Assembly (NCBI GenBank): GCA_026936335.1
Contig: JAPMXV010000029.1
Location: 248,001-312,000 of the forward strand
Direction of reading: 5' to 3'
Length of the DNA: 64,000 nucleotides
From: Mantamonas sphyraenae
Lineage: Eukaryota; CRuMs; Mantamonadidae
Of the stretch, positions 22,932 through 34,127 are shown one piece after another. The notes beneath the pieces were generated by a model. That model made no database searches, had not been told where the DNA came from, and worked only from the letters and a program-made list of their open reading frames with translations. Within the stretch, counting starts at the first letter, position 1; every line of letters begins with the position of its first letter. The translations under genes and the position numbers were made by a program.

Positions 22932-25615
22932 TCACTGCAGCTCGCCCGAAGGGACGTAGAGGAAAGAGAGGATGAGAAGCACGTAGGTGAGAACGAGGGA
23001 GCAGCCGATAAAGTAGTTGGAGCGGCCGTCGATGGTGATGTAGTTGATGACAATGACGGCAAAGATGACGACAAACACATCCAACTGCGGGAAAATGAGG
23101 GTGAAGGAGTTGGCCACATGTTCCTCGTTGATGAGGGCACTCATGAGCACGAGCACAGGAATCTGCAGGAGGGTGATTTGAACGGCGGCAGTGTTTCCGA
23201 TCTCGATGCTCATGGAAACGGAATCCTGGGCCGCAAAGCGCACGGCGTTGACAAACTCGGCAATGTTGGGCACGAGGGCAATGATGGTGACGCCCACAAA
23301 GCCTTCGCTGATGCCCGGGACCTCGGCCAGGGTGGGTTGGATGGAGGCAACGAGCAGTTCGCTCACGCCCGCAAAGAGAGCGATGGAGACAACCAAAATG
23401 AGCATGCACTTGGTACGAGACCATTCGGGCGCGTGTTCTACATCGCCGTCGTCCTCAAACTCCTCGTAGATGTGTGTGTGCGTCTTGAGGGTGAACAGCA
23501 AGCCGATGGCGTAGGCCAGAGGCAAGATCACCGCACATGAATACATCAGAGGACGCGCGCCGTTGGCATACACCGGATCGGCGTCAAACGGCACCTGGCG
23601 CATGTGGCAGCGTGTACAGTCCAGGGCAGCAGCAACCTCGGAGCACTGCGAGCACACCAGTTCGGTTGCTCCGTAGGCCTGGTAGAAGATGGTGGGTGTG
23701 AACGCACCAATGACGGCAATAAAGAGCATGACCGATGAGACGCCGGCGGCGTTTGCGTTGAAGCGTTGCTCCTTGCGTGTGAGGCCGCCAGCAATCATGG
23801 AGAGACCCGGCATGAGGAGCAAACAGCCCAGGAGGGAGCCTGTGACTGCAGCACGGGTGATGACGTTGAGACCCTTGGAGAGGGCGTTGTAGTACAGAAT
23901 GAGTTCGACGGCGCTGCCCATGAGGGCGTTGAGAAAGGCACCCACTGCCGGGGTGCTCTGTGCACTGATGGAGCTGATGGCCGTGCCGATGTAGTATGCC
24001 AGTGGGATGGTGGACACCAGTGTCATGACAAAGATGAGCACGTTGTTGTTGAGCGGATGGTGTTCAGGCAGGCCGTACCCGATGACCAGGCTGAGGAGAA
24101 CAAAGCCGAGCATGTTGACAAGACGACGTTCATGCCCCCAACGGCATACTTGTAGTAGAAGCGATTGGCGGCCTCAAAGGTGCACATGATGACATTTGCA
24201 CTGACGCCTGGGGCGCTAGTGCTCACCTCGGTGCTGAGGATGTCGCTGTACAACAAGCGGATTGCGTTGCGGTTGACCTTGGCCATTGGGATGAGCACCA
24301 CGAGGAGCCAACACACCACAAACGCAACCAAGTGAATGGCCGTGAGGGGCAGACAGCCAAAGAGGAACCACAGCACGGCAGCAACGCGCTGTCCCAGCGT
24401 CGTGGCTTGACGAAACAAACCAAACTCCAGTTGGTCCAACGGGTTGTACACCAATGCTGCCTTCTCACGGTCGTCCTGCGAGAGCAGTGGCCGCACTGTG
24501 CGTGTGCGTGCAATGTGTTTGCCAAACGGAAACCAGAAGAAGCCGGCCAGCTGGAAGCACTTGCGCGCATAGGGGATACCCACCACCGTGGCGTACATCA
24601 CCATGCCCACGAGCACGTAGGCCAGGGCAATCCATGAGCCGAAAAACACGGTCCAAAGGATGTTGGACACGTTGTCTGCAAACATGGGTCGGTGTCAGTG
24701 TGCCTGCTTCCTCCATGCAAATGGGTTTGCCGACGGGGGTTGGCCCCCCCTCCCAGAGACGCCACAAAGGCCACGTGACCAGGCATTCACACCCCGCAAC
24801 GCCATCCCCAACGTACATTTGTCCCGTCCGCTGAGCTGTCCCAATGTGTCTGCGTACAAATCCTGGACCGTTCGCGACCGTTCACGCAAAGGCCGCTTCT
24901 GAATGTGCCCCTTCCACGGACGGAACCCAAACAGGCTGTTCAGCTCCGTTTTGCGTTCTTCCAGCCGCAGCTTTCTGTTGTGACACAGTTGTGCACACGC
25001 TCGGCGAGTCAGCACTTTCATCGCAACCCACTCACGTGTCCAGCTGCGCACAAAAAAGGAACGGGAAACTCACTTTGCCGTGCCGGGTGACATTGGTGTC
25101 TTCCCAGTCGCCTCGTGCCCTTCCACAGCATTGTCCAGACTCTCAAGCACATCCACAATGGCCTCTCGTGCACCTTTGTCACCAATCTGTGTGCGGGTGG
25201 TGCTTGTGGTGCCCTTTGCGCTTCCTGCGCCTGATCCGTAGTCCGGTTTGCCCTGCGTAGCCAAAGCGATCGGCGTGTCTTCCTGCGACTCTCGTTCCTT
25301 GCTTCCCTGGCTGCCCTGGCTTTCGGGACTGCTCGGTCCGCTGCGACTGCCCTGGCTGCCCTGGCTGCCCTGGCTGTTGGCGTTCAGCAGGGCCGCAGAC
25401 GACAGCATGGCGCCGCTGGTGGGGCGGAACGCCATGGCTTGTCCTCGACCTCGGCCACGCCCACGGCCGCGTCCACGTCCCACACTGCCCGCCGAACCCG
25501 TCGAACTCTTTCGTCGTCGTGTTGGCTGCACACCGCCTGCCTCGCCTGCGCCTTGAATGTCTTCGCCGCTCTTGCGACGCGATCCTGATCCAGATGGAGG
25601 CGGTCCTGGGTCCAT
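22932..25615 (-). CDS. VNX1-like YccF-CAX vacuolar cation/H+ exchanger (one frame break)
   Basis: Exons 25074..25615, 24817..25043 and 22932..24675 (complement) give ~837 residues after one correction. The N-terminal region has Arg-Gly and SQGSQGSQG repeats. Then comes FGFRPWKGHI and a YccF/DUF307 membrane module (NILWTVFFGSWIALAYVLVG, VVGIPYARKCFQLAGFFWFPFG). The C-terminal half is the Ca2+:cation antiporter core: NALMGSAVELILYYNAL in the first alpha-repeat and GISEGFVGVTIIALVPNIAE in the second, both with the conserved acidic/amide residues. Fungal VNX1 (YNL321W) has the same two-part layout and exchanges Na+/K+ (some relatives Ca2+) for H+ at the vacuole. Introns are 30 nt (25044..25073) and 141 nt (24676..24816). 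The frame shifts at ~24119-24121: one missing base there restores GGMNVVLVNMLGFVLLSLV as an uninterrupted helix. The first exon's start is uncertain. Confidence 0.85.
25044..25073 (-). other. 30-nt spliceosomal intron in the CAX gene
   Basis: Perfect GTGAGT donor, pyrimidine run ending TTTTTTGTGCGCAG, phase 2. Without splicing an in-frame TGA appears directly at the donor. Other introns here are 76-233 nt. Confidence 0.6.
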
Positions 25616-25814
25616 CTGCAAAGCGTGAAACTTGCATCAGGCTGCGCAGGACCCCGTCCTTGTCACCAACACGGCCACCGCCGCAACCAGGACAAGAGCA
25701 ACAGGCGCAGTCATCCATCGTCGCATAGGGATGTGTGAGAGAGAGTGTGTGTGGGGCTGCACTGACTGTTCCGCTCTTCTCATTCATTCACACACCACCA
25801 CCACCAATCACACC

Positions 25815-26969
25815 TCACATGTCCTCAAACTCCAGCGCCATGGCCATCTCGTCGTCGTTGGGCAAATCGTTGGCCTCTGGCTCCTCGTCTCTCATCATTC
25901 CACCCTCAGCAGCCATCATCGCCTCTTCCAGAGCCATGACATCCTCCTCGTCCAAATCCTCGCCCTCGCCCTCATTCACGTTCTGCTGTGGCTGTCGTTC
26001 ACGACCGCTGTGGCTGCTGCCCTTGTCCATAGCCTCCTGCCGCACTCTGTCAAACTGAGCGTCCAACGCTTGCCTTCGCAACGCTCCAGCATCCAATGCA
26101 CCGCCGCTGCCTCCAATCTCTTGGTCATCCATGCGTTCTGCACCATCCTGTCCAGCTGATCCAGCTGCTCATCATCCTCATCATCGTCGTCGTCGTCCAG
26201 ATCCACGTCGCCACCGGTCAGCCCTGCCAGATCCAGCGCGTTGCGTGCGTGGCCCATTCCGTTGCGCGCTGCCTGCTCGCCTGCCGTCAGCCTCGCCTCC
26301 GGATTGCGCACGTACTGCATGCGCGTCACCGTGTCGTTTGCTCCGCTGATCTTTTCAATTCGCTGCGCCAGCTCGTCGAGCGGGTAGTATCCACACAGCT
26401 GCTGGCCCCACTGTCGATAATAATTCATGATGCGATGCAAATCTCCCTTCTGCGTGGTTGGATGCGCGTGAGCGTGTGTGCTGTGCGCTCGGCAAAGCGA
26501 TGGTTCGTGGTGGCGTTTTTTTGGCGCGCTTTTCCCGCGCAATCGACTGATCACTTAGCCACCACGCGGCACCTGCACCTGCTACGCAGCTCGCGTGAAC
26601 ACTTACCTCGTGGCCCTTGCCCTTCAGTGTGCCTGCACACTTTTCCTCAAACTGGTTCACCAGCAAGTCGACCCCGTTGTCGCCGAAAACAAACTCGGGT
26701 GTGATGCGCGGCACCGTCGAGCGCCTTTTCTTGCCCTCCGCTCCCTCTGCTGTCGCACCACCTGTCCCAGATGTTGCCTTGGTACGCTGCGGTACAGCAA
26801 TGACCGAGCCCCTTGTCTGCTGTGCCACGTCGATCGTCATGTCGTCGTCATCCAGACCAGGGTGTTCCAGGACCTGGCTATCTCGCTCCATGCTCTCAGC
26901 TCGTCCTTGCGACGCCGTCCCGGGGGGCGTTGCAATCTGCACTCGTCCTCCTGTGACTCGTGTGGCCAT
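25815..26969 (-). CDS. TIPIN: TIPIN/Csm3/Swi3 replication-fork protection protein
   Basis: Exons 26607..26969 and 25815..26449 (complement) give ~332 residues. The 157-nt intron (GTAAGT...GCAG, phase 0) interrupts the core domain exactly between KGKGHE and KGDLHRIMNYYRQWG. The Swi3 domain is clear: NQFEEKCAGTLKGKGHE, then YYRQWGQQLCGYYPLDELA and QRIEKISG. With TIMELESS/Tof1 it stabilises paused replication forks and supports the S-phase checkpoint. An acidic stretch (DLDDDDDDEDDEQLDQLD) follows. After this the long frame turns into an unusual Arg/Trp-rich tail, whereas a one-base correction at the AA of 26136-26137 gives an acidic tail ending MALEFEDM; the end coordinate follows the latter. 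The intron carries paired E2F-like sites (26516-26540). Starts face the OYE gene 79 bp away. Confidence 0.88.
26516..26540 (+). promoter_or_regulatory. Paired E2F-like sites in TIPIN intron 1
   Basis: A T-run followed by GGCGCGC, then TTTTCCCGCGC: two adjoining matches to the E2F/DP consensus TTTSSCGC. They lie inside the first intron of a replication-fork gene, where cell-cycle control would be expected. Function is inferred from the motif only. Confidence 0.45.
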
Positions 26970-27048
26970 ACCGTCTGCTCCTGTTGTTTTGTTCGAGTCT
27001 GCGCGACTTCTCCAAGCGCACCACATCACACCTTCACTCGTGGCCGAC
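26970..27048. promoter_or_regulatory. Divergent promoter region, TIPIN / OYE
   Basis: 79 bp between start codons; no TATA box. TIPIN's likely cell-cycle sites are downstream, in its first intron. Confidence 0.5.
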
Positions 27049-28570
27049 ATGTCTTCCACCTCCGCCAATGTGCTTGGTTCTCCTCTCCAGCTGCCTTGCG
27101 GTGTGTCATTGCCAAACCGCATCATCAAAGGAGGTAGGTCAGGGGTTCGATGCGAGCCCGTATGCTCTGTGGCGACTTTCCTCGTGCTCACACCCTCCCA
27201 TCTTCCCAGCCATGACCGAATGTATGGCAAATGACGACAATGGTCCTTCGGAACAGTTGATTCGGTGCGTCCTCATCTTTCTTCACCTTCCCTGCCCTCT
27301 CCCTTCCGCCTCAACGCCTGCTCCAACACTGCACGTTTTTGCCCGTTTGCATCCCAGCTGACGTCCCCCCCTCTCCAACAGTGCCTATGAAGCCTGGGGA
27401 AAGGGTGGCACAGGGGTGCTCATCACGGGCAATGTGATGGTGGACGCTCGCTACGTAGAAAATGCTGCCAACGTGATTGTGGAAGACGAACGGCATCTGG
27501 AGGCCCTCACGCGTTGGGCCGAGCGTACGCAGGCCAACGGCGCCCAGTTGTGGATGCAAATCAGCCACGCAGGGCGGCAAACACCGGCATCGGCGCAGTC
27601 GTATCCAATTGCCCCGTCCGCGGTCGGCATCCAGGCATTCCCCAACAACCTGCTCTTCCGCACCCCTCGTGCAATGACTGAAGACGAGATTCTCGACGCA
27701 ATCGTGCGCTACGCCACAACTGCAGCAGTTGCCCAAAAAGCAGGCTTTGCAGGTGTTCAGATCCACGGCGCTCACGGCTATCTCATCTCCGAGTTTCTTT
27801 CCCCGCACACCAACAAGCGCACCGACAAATGGGGAGGTTCCTTGGAGAACAGGGCTCGCTTCCTGCTCCGTGTGTACGATGCCGTGCGTGAGCGTGTGGG
27901 CCCCGACTATCCCGTTGCGGTCAAGCTGAACTCGGCAGACTTTCTCCGCGGAGGCTTTGAACACACAGACTCCATCCAAGTCATGAAGATGCTCGACGTG
28001 GCAGGCATTGACCTCATTGAGATCTCTGGCGGCACCTACGAAGCCTTTGCTGCGTTTCGCAAAGACAAAAAGGTGTTTCCTGGCCTGGCCCGCCCCAGCT
28101 CCCGAGCTCGGGAGGCTCACTTCCAGGCGTTCAGTGCAGAGGTGATTGAAAACGTCGAATCCGCACGCATCATGCTCACCGGGGGCTTTGTCAGCATGAA
28201 GGGCATGTGCGAGGCCATCGACGCGGGGGACTGCCACGTGTGTGGGGTTGCACGTGCGCTTTGCCTCGATCACGAATTTAGCCGCAAGGCCATCGAAGGC
28301 CAGGACATCCACCTGGACACCTCTGTGGCCCCACGACTCACTGGCATTCTCAACATACCCATGGTCAACGACGGCTTTGTCAATCTGTGGTACCAGACGC
28401 ACATTGTGCGCCTAGGTGGCGGGTTGGGCCCCAACAAGAACTCCAGCGTGCTTGCCCTTCTCCCCTACGTCATCACCTGCTACCTGTGGTCCCCACGTCG
28501 CCCCTTTGCCAACCATGTGCTCCTTGCGCTACTGCTCGTGTGTGTGCTGGCAATCCTTTTCACTCGATGA
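27049..28570 (+). CDS. Old-yellow-enzyme (NADH:flavin oxidoreductase) with C-terminal membrane anchor
   Basis: Exons 27049..27133, 27210..27264 and 27382..28570 give 442 residues. Introns are 76 nt (GTAGGT...CCAG) and 117 nt (GTGCGT...ACAG); splicing joins NRIIKG-A-MTECMANDDN and QLIR-AYEAWGKGG. The TIM-barrel FMN-binding family is shown by the N-terminus LPCGVSLPNRIIKGAMTE, the QISHAGRQTP strand, HGAHGYLISEFLSP with NKRTDKWGGSLENRARF, and the late phosphate-binding strand RIMLTGGFVS. Such enzymes reduce activated C=C bonds using NAD(P)H and FMN. After the barrel there is a ~20-residue hydrophobic C-terminal helix (HVLLALLLVCVLAILF) followed by TR-stop, a tail-anchor topology. It converges on the ankyrin gene with 35 bp between stops. 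Confidence 0.93.
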
Positions 28571-28605
28571 AATTCACCTCAATCCCACGCCTCTGCTCAC
28601 TCCGC

Positions 28606-30521
28606 TCACTGCTCTTCGTTTTGTCCCTGTGCAGCTGTGCCTTGCTGCAACACAGTAAGCACCTCGACAAATTTGATTTTCTCTGCCAGCTCCAGTGGCG
28701 AGACGGTCGTTTGCGACTGACCACCGCTCGTCTGATCCAACATGCTCACCAAGCGGCGCTGGTGCAGCAGAGGCAGTGCAGCCGCGCCCGCGTCGTCAAG
28801 AGAATTGTCGGGGGTGCTTCTGGCGCTGCTGCTTGCGCTCCCACGCATGGCAGACGGGACGCCAATGCGACGCGGGTCCGCTCCAATCTCCATGAGCTCC
28901 TCCGCCAGCACAGGACTGTTGCCTGACACGGCAAAGTGCAAAGGAAGCAAACCTGCGTGGTTGTTCACATTGGGGTCACCGCCGTGTTGCTTCAGCAGCA
29001 TCATGCAAGCGCGCATCTTGCGATTCAGCGTTTTCAGATTCTTCATCATGCCCTTGGCAGTCTCGGCCACCTGTTTCATCAGTTCAGCACGGTTCTCGGC
29101 TGGCACACGTGATACCTCCTCGTTCAGACGCATCAGGGTCTCGTGCAGTCTTTCCACGGTAGCCACGTACCCGCGTGCAACCCAGCAGATCGGCGAGGTC
29201 CCTTCATCGTCAAGCTGCCGTGCGTCACACCCAATGCTCAGCAAAAAGTTGAGTGCGCCCGTGTAGCACTGCTGGCTGGCCACGTGGATCAGCATTTGCG
29301 TCTGCGATTTGTTGGCCCACGCGTACCGCAGCGTTTCCACTCCGTTCTCTTGTACAGCACGCTGCAGAGCCTGCAGCATGAAACGATCGGGCACTGTGAG
29401 GCCGTGGCGCTTCAGCTTGCAGCGAGACACCAGTTCCACGATTTCCAGATCCATGGTGGCCACAGCCAGGTCGAGCGGCGTCAAACCGCGCACATTGGTC
29501 AGGCGTATGCTTGCACCGGCCTGGAGCAGTACCTCGACCATCTCTTTGTTACCATTCACAACCGCCGTGTGCAACACCGAGTTGCCGTCGACGTCGCCCG
29601 CGCGAAGGATGCTGGAGAATCGGTCCTCGCCCTGTTCCCCTCCTTCGGGTTCAGCGTAGGCATCCTTTTCCGCTACAACCAGAAGGGCGGTGAGCACCTC
29701 CACGTTGCCCACCTGGCCGGCGAGGTGGAACGGCAGACGGCCATAGTCGTCCATGGCCCATACCGAAGCACCTTTGCTCAACATCAGGTTGACAATGTCG
29801 AGACACGACGACAGCACGGCGAGGTGCAGCGGCGTCTTGCCACTCCTGCTGACGACATTCACGTCTGCGCCCAGCTGCAGCAGCACGTTACATGTGCGCA
29901 GTGTGCGGATGCACAGTGCATGGTGGTCTTCTTTGGACAAGTTTCCGCTTCTTGCGCTGCCACGTTGGCTGCGATCAGAGACGCTGTCAGACGGCTCCAC
30001 GTCCTCACGGTGCTCCTCCAGGTCGTTGACGCCCACCTGTGTGAGATGGCTTGTCAGAGCAATGTGCAGCGCGGTGCAGCCTGCGTTGTTCGTGATGTCC
30101 AGGTCCACACGCTGGTGCATCAGATACATCAGCGTTTCTGGGTCATGTGTGCTCGCCGCCTCGTGGATGAGCATGTTGCCCTTTGGTCGCGCTTGAACAG
30201 TTCTTTGCGCACATTGCCTGAACGTTGCAAGCGGCAAAACGTCTCCAGCAAACGCGCCTGCGACGCATCCATCGCTGTGCGCGGCTCCATGAGCAACCGA
30301 AGCATCACGTTGGGTGCATCCATGTAGTGGAAGCAGGCATAGAACACCGCCGAGCGGCCTGTAAAGTCGCGCACCCTCAGATCGCATCCGTGTGCCAGCA
30401 GCAAATCCACAATGTGTGCCAACCCGCGCTGGCAGCCTGCGATCAGTGGTGTCACACCCGAGTCGTCTTGAGTGTTGCGCAGGTCCTCCAGTGTGCGTGA
30501 TGTATTGCCCGCGTTGTTGGC

Positions 30522-30573
<52 letters not shown>

Positions 30574-32960
30574 TTGCCATCGTTTCGCTGCGTCGGCGAC
30601 TGTTGGCTGCCTGAGCCTTTGTAAAACTTGGCCACCTTTGCGTGGTGATCGAGGAGCACACGCACACACGAGTGCTCGCCAGAGCGGACTGCAGCAAGCA
30701 GCGGCGTCACATTGTTGACGTCCATCAGCGAGTGGTTGGCTCCGTTGGCCAGCATCAGTGACACCGCGTGGGTGAACGAGTTGCGTGCGGCGTGCATGAG
30801 CGCCGTGCGGTTCGAGCTGTCCATGGCATTGATCATGGCGCCGCCGTCAATCAGCTGCCGCACGGTCGACAGCAAGCGCTCATTCAGCGCAATGCCGGCC
30901 TGCTCCAGTGTCTCGTCGTTGCTTCCGATGTGGTACTGCATGGGATTGCTGATCACAGCCCACATAAGCGGGGTGCGGCCTTGCCGATCGCGAACGTCTG
31001 CAGACGCCCCGTGCTGCAGCAGATTGCTGACCAGTTTGGGTTCGCCCACACGTGCCAGGTAGTGAATAAATGAGTATCCGTGCTCGTCCGTGTCGCTCAG
31101 CTGCTTTGCACTCAGCTTCGCCATGTACTGCGGGTCGCCAAACCACCGCACCCTATCCATGCCCATCTTGGCAATCACCCTGTCGATGTCGTACACCCAC
31201 GGCTGCTCTGTCATATTGAATCTTGAGGGTTGCGCCACACCCACATCCCTGTTCTGTTCCTGCGTGTACATGGGATGCACACGGCGCGCCTGCTTCCCCT
31301 GCACCCGCTGTGGTGATATGGTGCGTCCCTGTGCGTGGTTGCCACGACCGGTGCTGTCCTTTGTGCTTTCTTCTACATCGCCAGCTAGCCATTGTTTGAT
31401 GTCCACGCTGGTGGAGATTGCGCTGCGCGGCTTGCTGGCCGGCTCAATGTCCAGCGAAGCCTCCTGTGCTTCCAACCCGGCCGGTGAGGAGATTGACAGC
31501 GAGTGCTGATGGCGTGATTGTTGCGCATCTTCGTCGTCGTCGTCGTCGTCGGACACCTCCAACAGCTCGGCGTCGAACACAGGACCCTTGGCCAGCATGT
31601 TTGTTGCCGTCAGCGAGGACGTCACTTGTGCATTCAACGCAGACAAGGAGCGACGGTCGCCTGGCTTGTGGATGGTAGCCCCCGAGTGGTAGTCGGAGCG
31701 TGTGCGTCGCAGGGGCACTGCACGAGGGGTTTGGGAAGGCGACTGCGATGACCGGTGCGCAACCCTCGTCTCCTCGGAGCCGTTGACAAGATCCATACTG
31801 GCTGCAAAGGTGTCGAGTTCCACCAGGGTGGACATGACGGTCGACGAGCTGTGGCTGCGGTCGGAGGTATATAGGCCTGCATCCACGTCGTCAGCTGGCA
31901 GCATGGGAACGCCGTTTAGTCCCACCTCCGGCGTCGCTCGCGGATCTGTCACGTTTCCCGTATGCGTGTCCGACTCCATGCGAACGCTGAACGTGCTGAT
32001 GATGCTGTGGTCGCCGTCGTGCGCGCTGCCCCGATTTGCAGCCAGCGACGAGATGGACATCCGACGCGAGCGGATGGAACCCAGAATCAATTCCATGTCG
32101 TCACTCTGAATGTTGGGCGACGACAGCATGCCCAGTTCCCTGTGGTTGTCGTAGTCGGTGACGTCCGAACCCACACTCTCGGCCATCTCCAGCACACTCG
32201 GATCGGAACGCGCACGTGAGCGCGTCTCGACAGAACTCAGATCACTGCCTGCTTCCTCCTCACGCTCTCGTTCGTATCTTGCGCTTGCGCTGTCCGATTG
32301 GCTGATGCTCTGTGCGGCCGAGCCGGAAGGTGTGGACCGGGTCCAGCCAGCCATGGGTTCCACCTTGTTGCGGCTGTTCGGGCGTCCGTTGCGCTTGCCC
32401 TTGATGGGTGGCATGGGGATGAGATTCCTGCGCGAGGCAGATGGGCTGCCTCCTTGGACCACGGAGTGGTTTGTCTGCTCCGAATTAATTCGTGCAGTCG
32501 TTTCTTCGCACAACGACAAACGCAGTTTGGACGCGAGCAGGCATGAGAGCACGGTGCACACAAGTGCAGGCACGAGGATGGCGAGCGTGAGCTCCCACGT
32601 CGACATAATGATAATATTTGCTTGTGCGTGCTGATCTCGTTCGCCGCGGCGATGGTCGCTCTCCGTCGTGCCAGGCATCTGCCTGGGACGTTGGCGTTCC
32701 ACGTTCACTGGCGCTCCACTAGAAGGTGCACTTGCTTCACCACGTGCGCTGACACTGTCCACGGGAGTCTTCTGTACAATGGTTGCATGTGTGCATGCTT
32801 GGAGAGTGCTATGCTCCCTCTGTGCGGCGCCAGTGTCACCGTCGTCCGCCTGGACCGCACTTGCCCCAAAAGAAAGGCCCAGAAAAAGAAGGAATCCTAG
32901 CAAGACGAAACTCCGCCTGCGCCTTGGTGAGCCTCGAGCGACCTCCAACACGGTAATCAT
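28606..32960 (-). CDS. Single-pass membrane protein with large cytoplasmic ankyrin-repeat region (one frame break)
   Basis: ~1,451 residues after one correction. The N-terminus looks like a cleavable signal (RRRRSFVLLGFLLFLGLSFG, Ala-rich end). It is followed by ~90 polar residues and one strong membrane helix (LTLAILVPALVCTVLSCLLA) with a basic stop-transfer (SKLRLSLC). This gives a type I topology with ~1,300 cytoplasmic residues. A Ser/Asp-rich linker of ~450 residues leads to about 13 ankyrin repeats (e.g. DRQGRTPLMWAV, NAGCTALHIALTS, SGKTPLHLAVLSS, DVDGNSVLHTAVV, GLLPLHFAVSGNS). A (CTG)n repeat at 30523-30571 encodes a serine tract. The frame shifts at the AAAGGG run 30179-30184: one extra A would give KRDQKGNMLIHEAAS, a normal repeat. 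If the start were instead Met 32606, the helix would be at the very N-terminus. No catalytic domain is seen. Confidence 0.82.
30523..30571 (-). repeat. (CTG/CAG)n trinucleotide repeat in ankyrin gene
   Basis: About 16 uninterrupted units. On the coding (minus) strand it is read as AGC, serine, not as glutamine. Confidence 0.95.
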
Positions 32961-33081
32961 GGTGGGAGAAAAGGCTCTAGGCTGGCAAGAGGGCGTGTGT
33001 TTCTCTTTTGTGTGGTGGAGCCTGCGAGTTTGTTCTGCCGTCCTCTCACCTCACGCTTCACACACATTCCTCCTCTAAAAT

Positions 33082-34049
33082 TTACGTGTCTGGTTGCATG
33101 CCACCTGCCTGCCCGGCGACGATGTTGTATGCATCCGGCAAAGCGCCAGAGGCACTGGTGCTGGAATTTGTGGAGGCGGCGATGCTGGCGCCCCATGGAT
33201 AGACTGACACGAGGACGATGTACAGGATGACGACGAGAACAATCATGCCGAGAATAAACTTGAGCTACAGACGACGACGTGGGGTGCACAGGGTGGTGAG
33301 TGGATGGCAGTTGCGGTGAAAACGCACGTGTGATCGGCGATCGGTGCTTGTTGTCGCGTCTCGGGGCTCGCAAACAAAGACCTCATTTCAGTGCGTCGTG
33401 TCCATGCGTGCGTGCGTGTGAACCACACTGTTGCTTACCTTGAAGTTGCGCCACCACATCTCGTTGCGCAGCTGGGTGGACGTCTTTTTGAACTTGCCCG
33501 TCTCGTTTGCCAGTTGGTCTGTGGTTTGTGGTCCCGTCGCGTGGCCTGTGTGAGGCTTGTGCCAAGGCGGTACACACCCCCTCCATGCGTTCGCCGGCAC
33601 ACACTGCGCATGGGAAAACACCTGCTATGCGTTATTGAAGGAGTTTCCGTCTCCTTTCGCCACACGCGGTGGAAAACCCGCAACTGCGGGAGCGAGATTT
33701 CCCTCCCTCGCCGGCGACGTACCTGTGCGCTGCAGGCCCTCCTCGATCTTTTGTCCCCTGTCGAGAGTTGCGTCGATGTTTCGTTGCATCTGTTGTGCAG
33801 TCTCATCCACCAGCTCCCGCGTCTGCTGGATCTTGTCGGTCGTGGACGAGACGCCCGACGCATCTGAGTCACCTCCGTCTCCGCCGTGGCTCTTCAAGGA
33901 GGAAATGTGGAGTACGCGGTTCACGTGTGTGTCAGTGATCGGCGAGAGGCGGCAAGAGCATGAGAAGGAAAGAAAGTGGGGCGGGAATGCGAGGCCTTCG
34001 CTACCATGTGTCCAATGTCTCGGTTGCTGCGATGCCGCGAGTTGGCCAT
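33082..34049 (-). CDS. Synaptobrevin/VAMP-type R-SNARE
   Basis: Exons 34005..34049, 33723..33891, 33439..33518 and 33082..33264 (complement) give 158 residues. Introns are 113, 204 and 174 nt. The first donor GTAGCG and the acceptor used at 33892 (GAAG) are weaker than the others, so the first exon (15 residues) is the least certain part. The SNARE motif runs from DKIQQTRELVDETAQQMQRN to TSTQLRNEMWWRNFK; the Arg of DATLDRGQK is the zero-layer arginine that defines R-SNAREs, and the WW before the membrane is typical of VAMPs. The helix is FILGMIVLVVILYIVLVSV. There is no longin domain, so it is a short brevin type for vesicle fusion. After the membrane span there are ~40 lumenal residues, long for this family. 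Confidence 0.9.
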
Positions 34050-34127
34050 TTGCAGTGCAACTGGCACAGGAAGAACATGAAAGAGAGCGAAAGCGAAAAG
34101 GTGATGATACAAAGTTAATTTCTGCCA

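Noticed and set aside
21762-23540. A 592-codon plus-strand frame across ATG8 and the CAX gene.
   Set aside because: Contains ATG8's introns and exons in antisense and the (TG)n run; no domain.
25616-25631. A second 16-nt GT...AG segment that could add an upstream cysteine-rich exon (MDDCACCSCPGC) to the CAX gene.
   Set aside because: No need for it: an ATG lies directly after the putative acceptor, and the added residues match nothing.
30452-30697. A polyalanine/polyglutamine frame over the CTG repeat, suggesting a polyQ protein.
   Set aside because: The ankyrin repeats on both sides fix the frame so that the repeat encodes serine.
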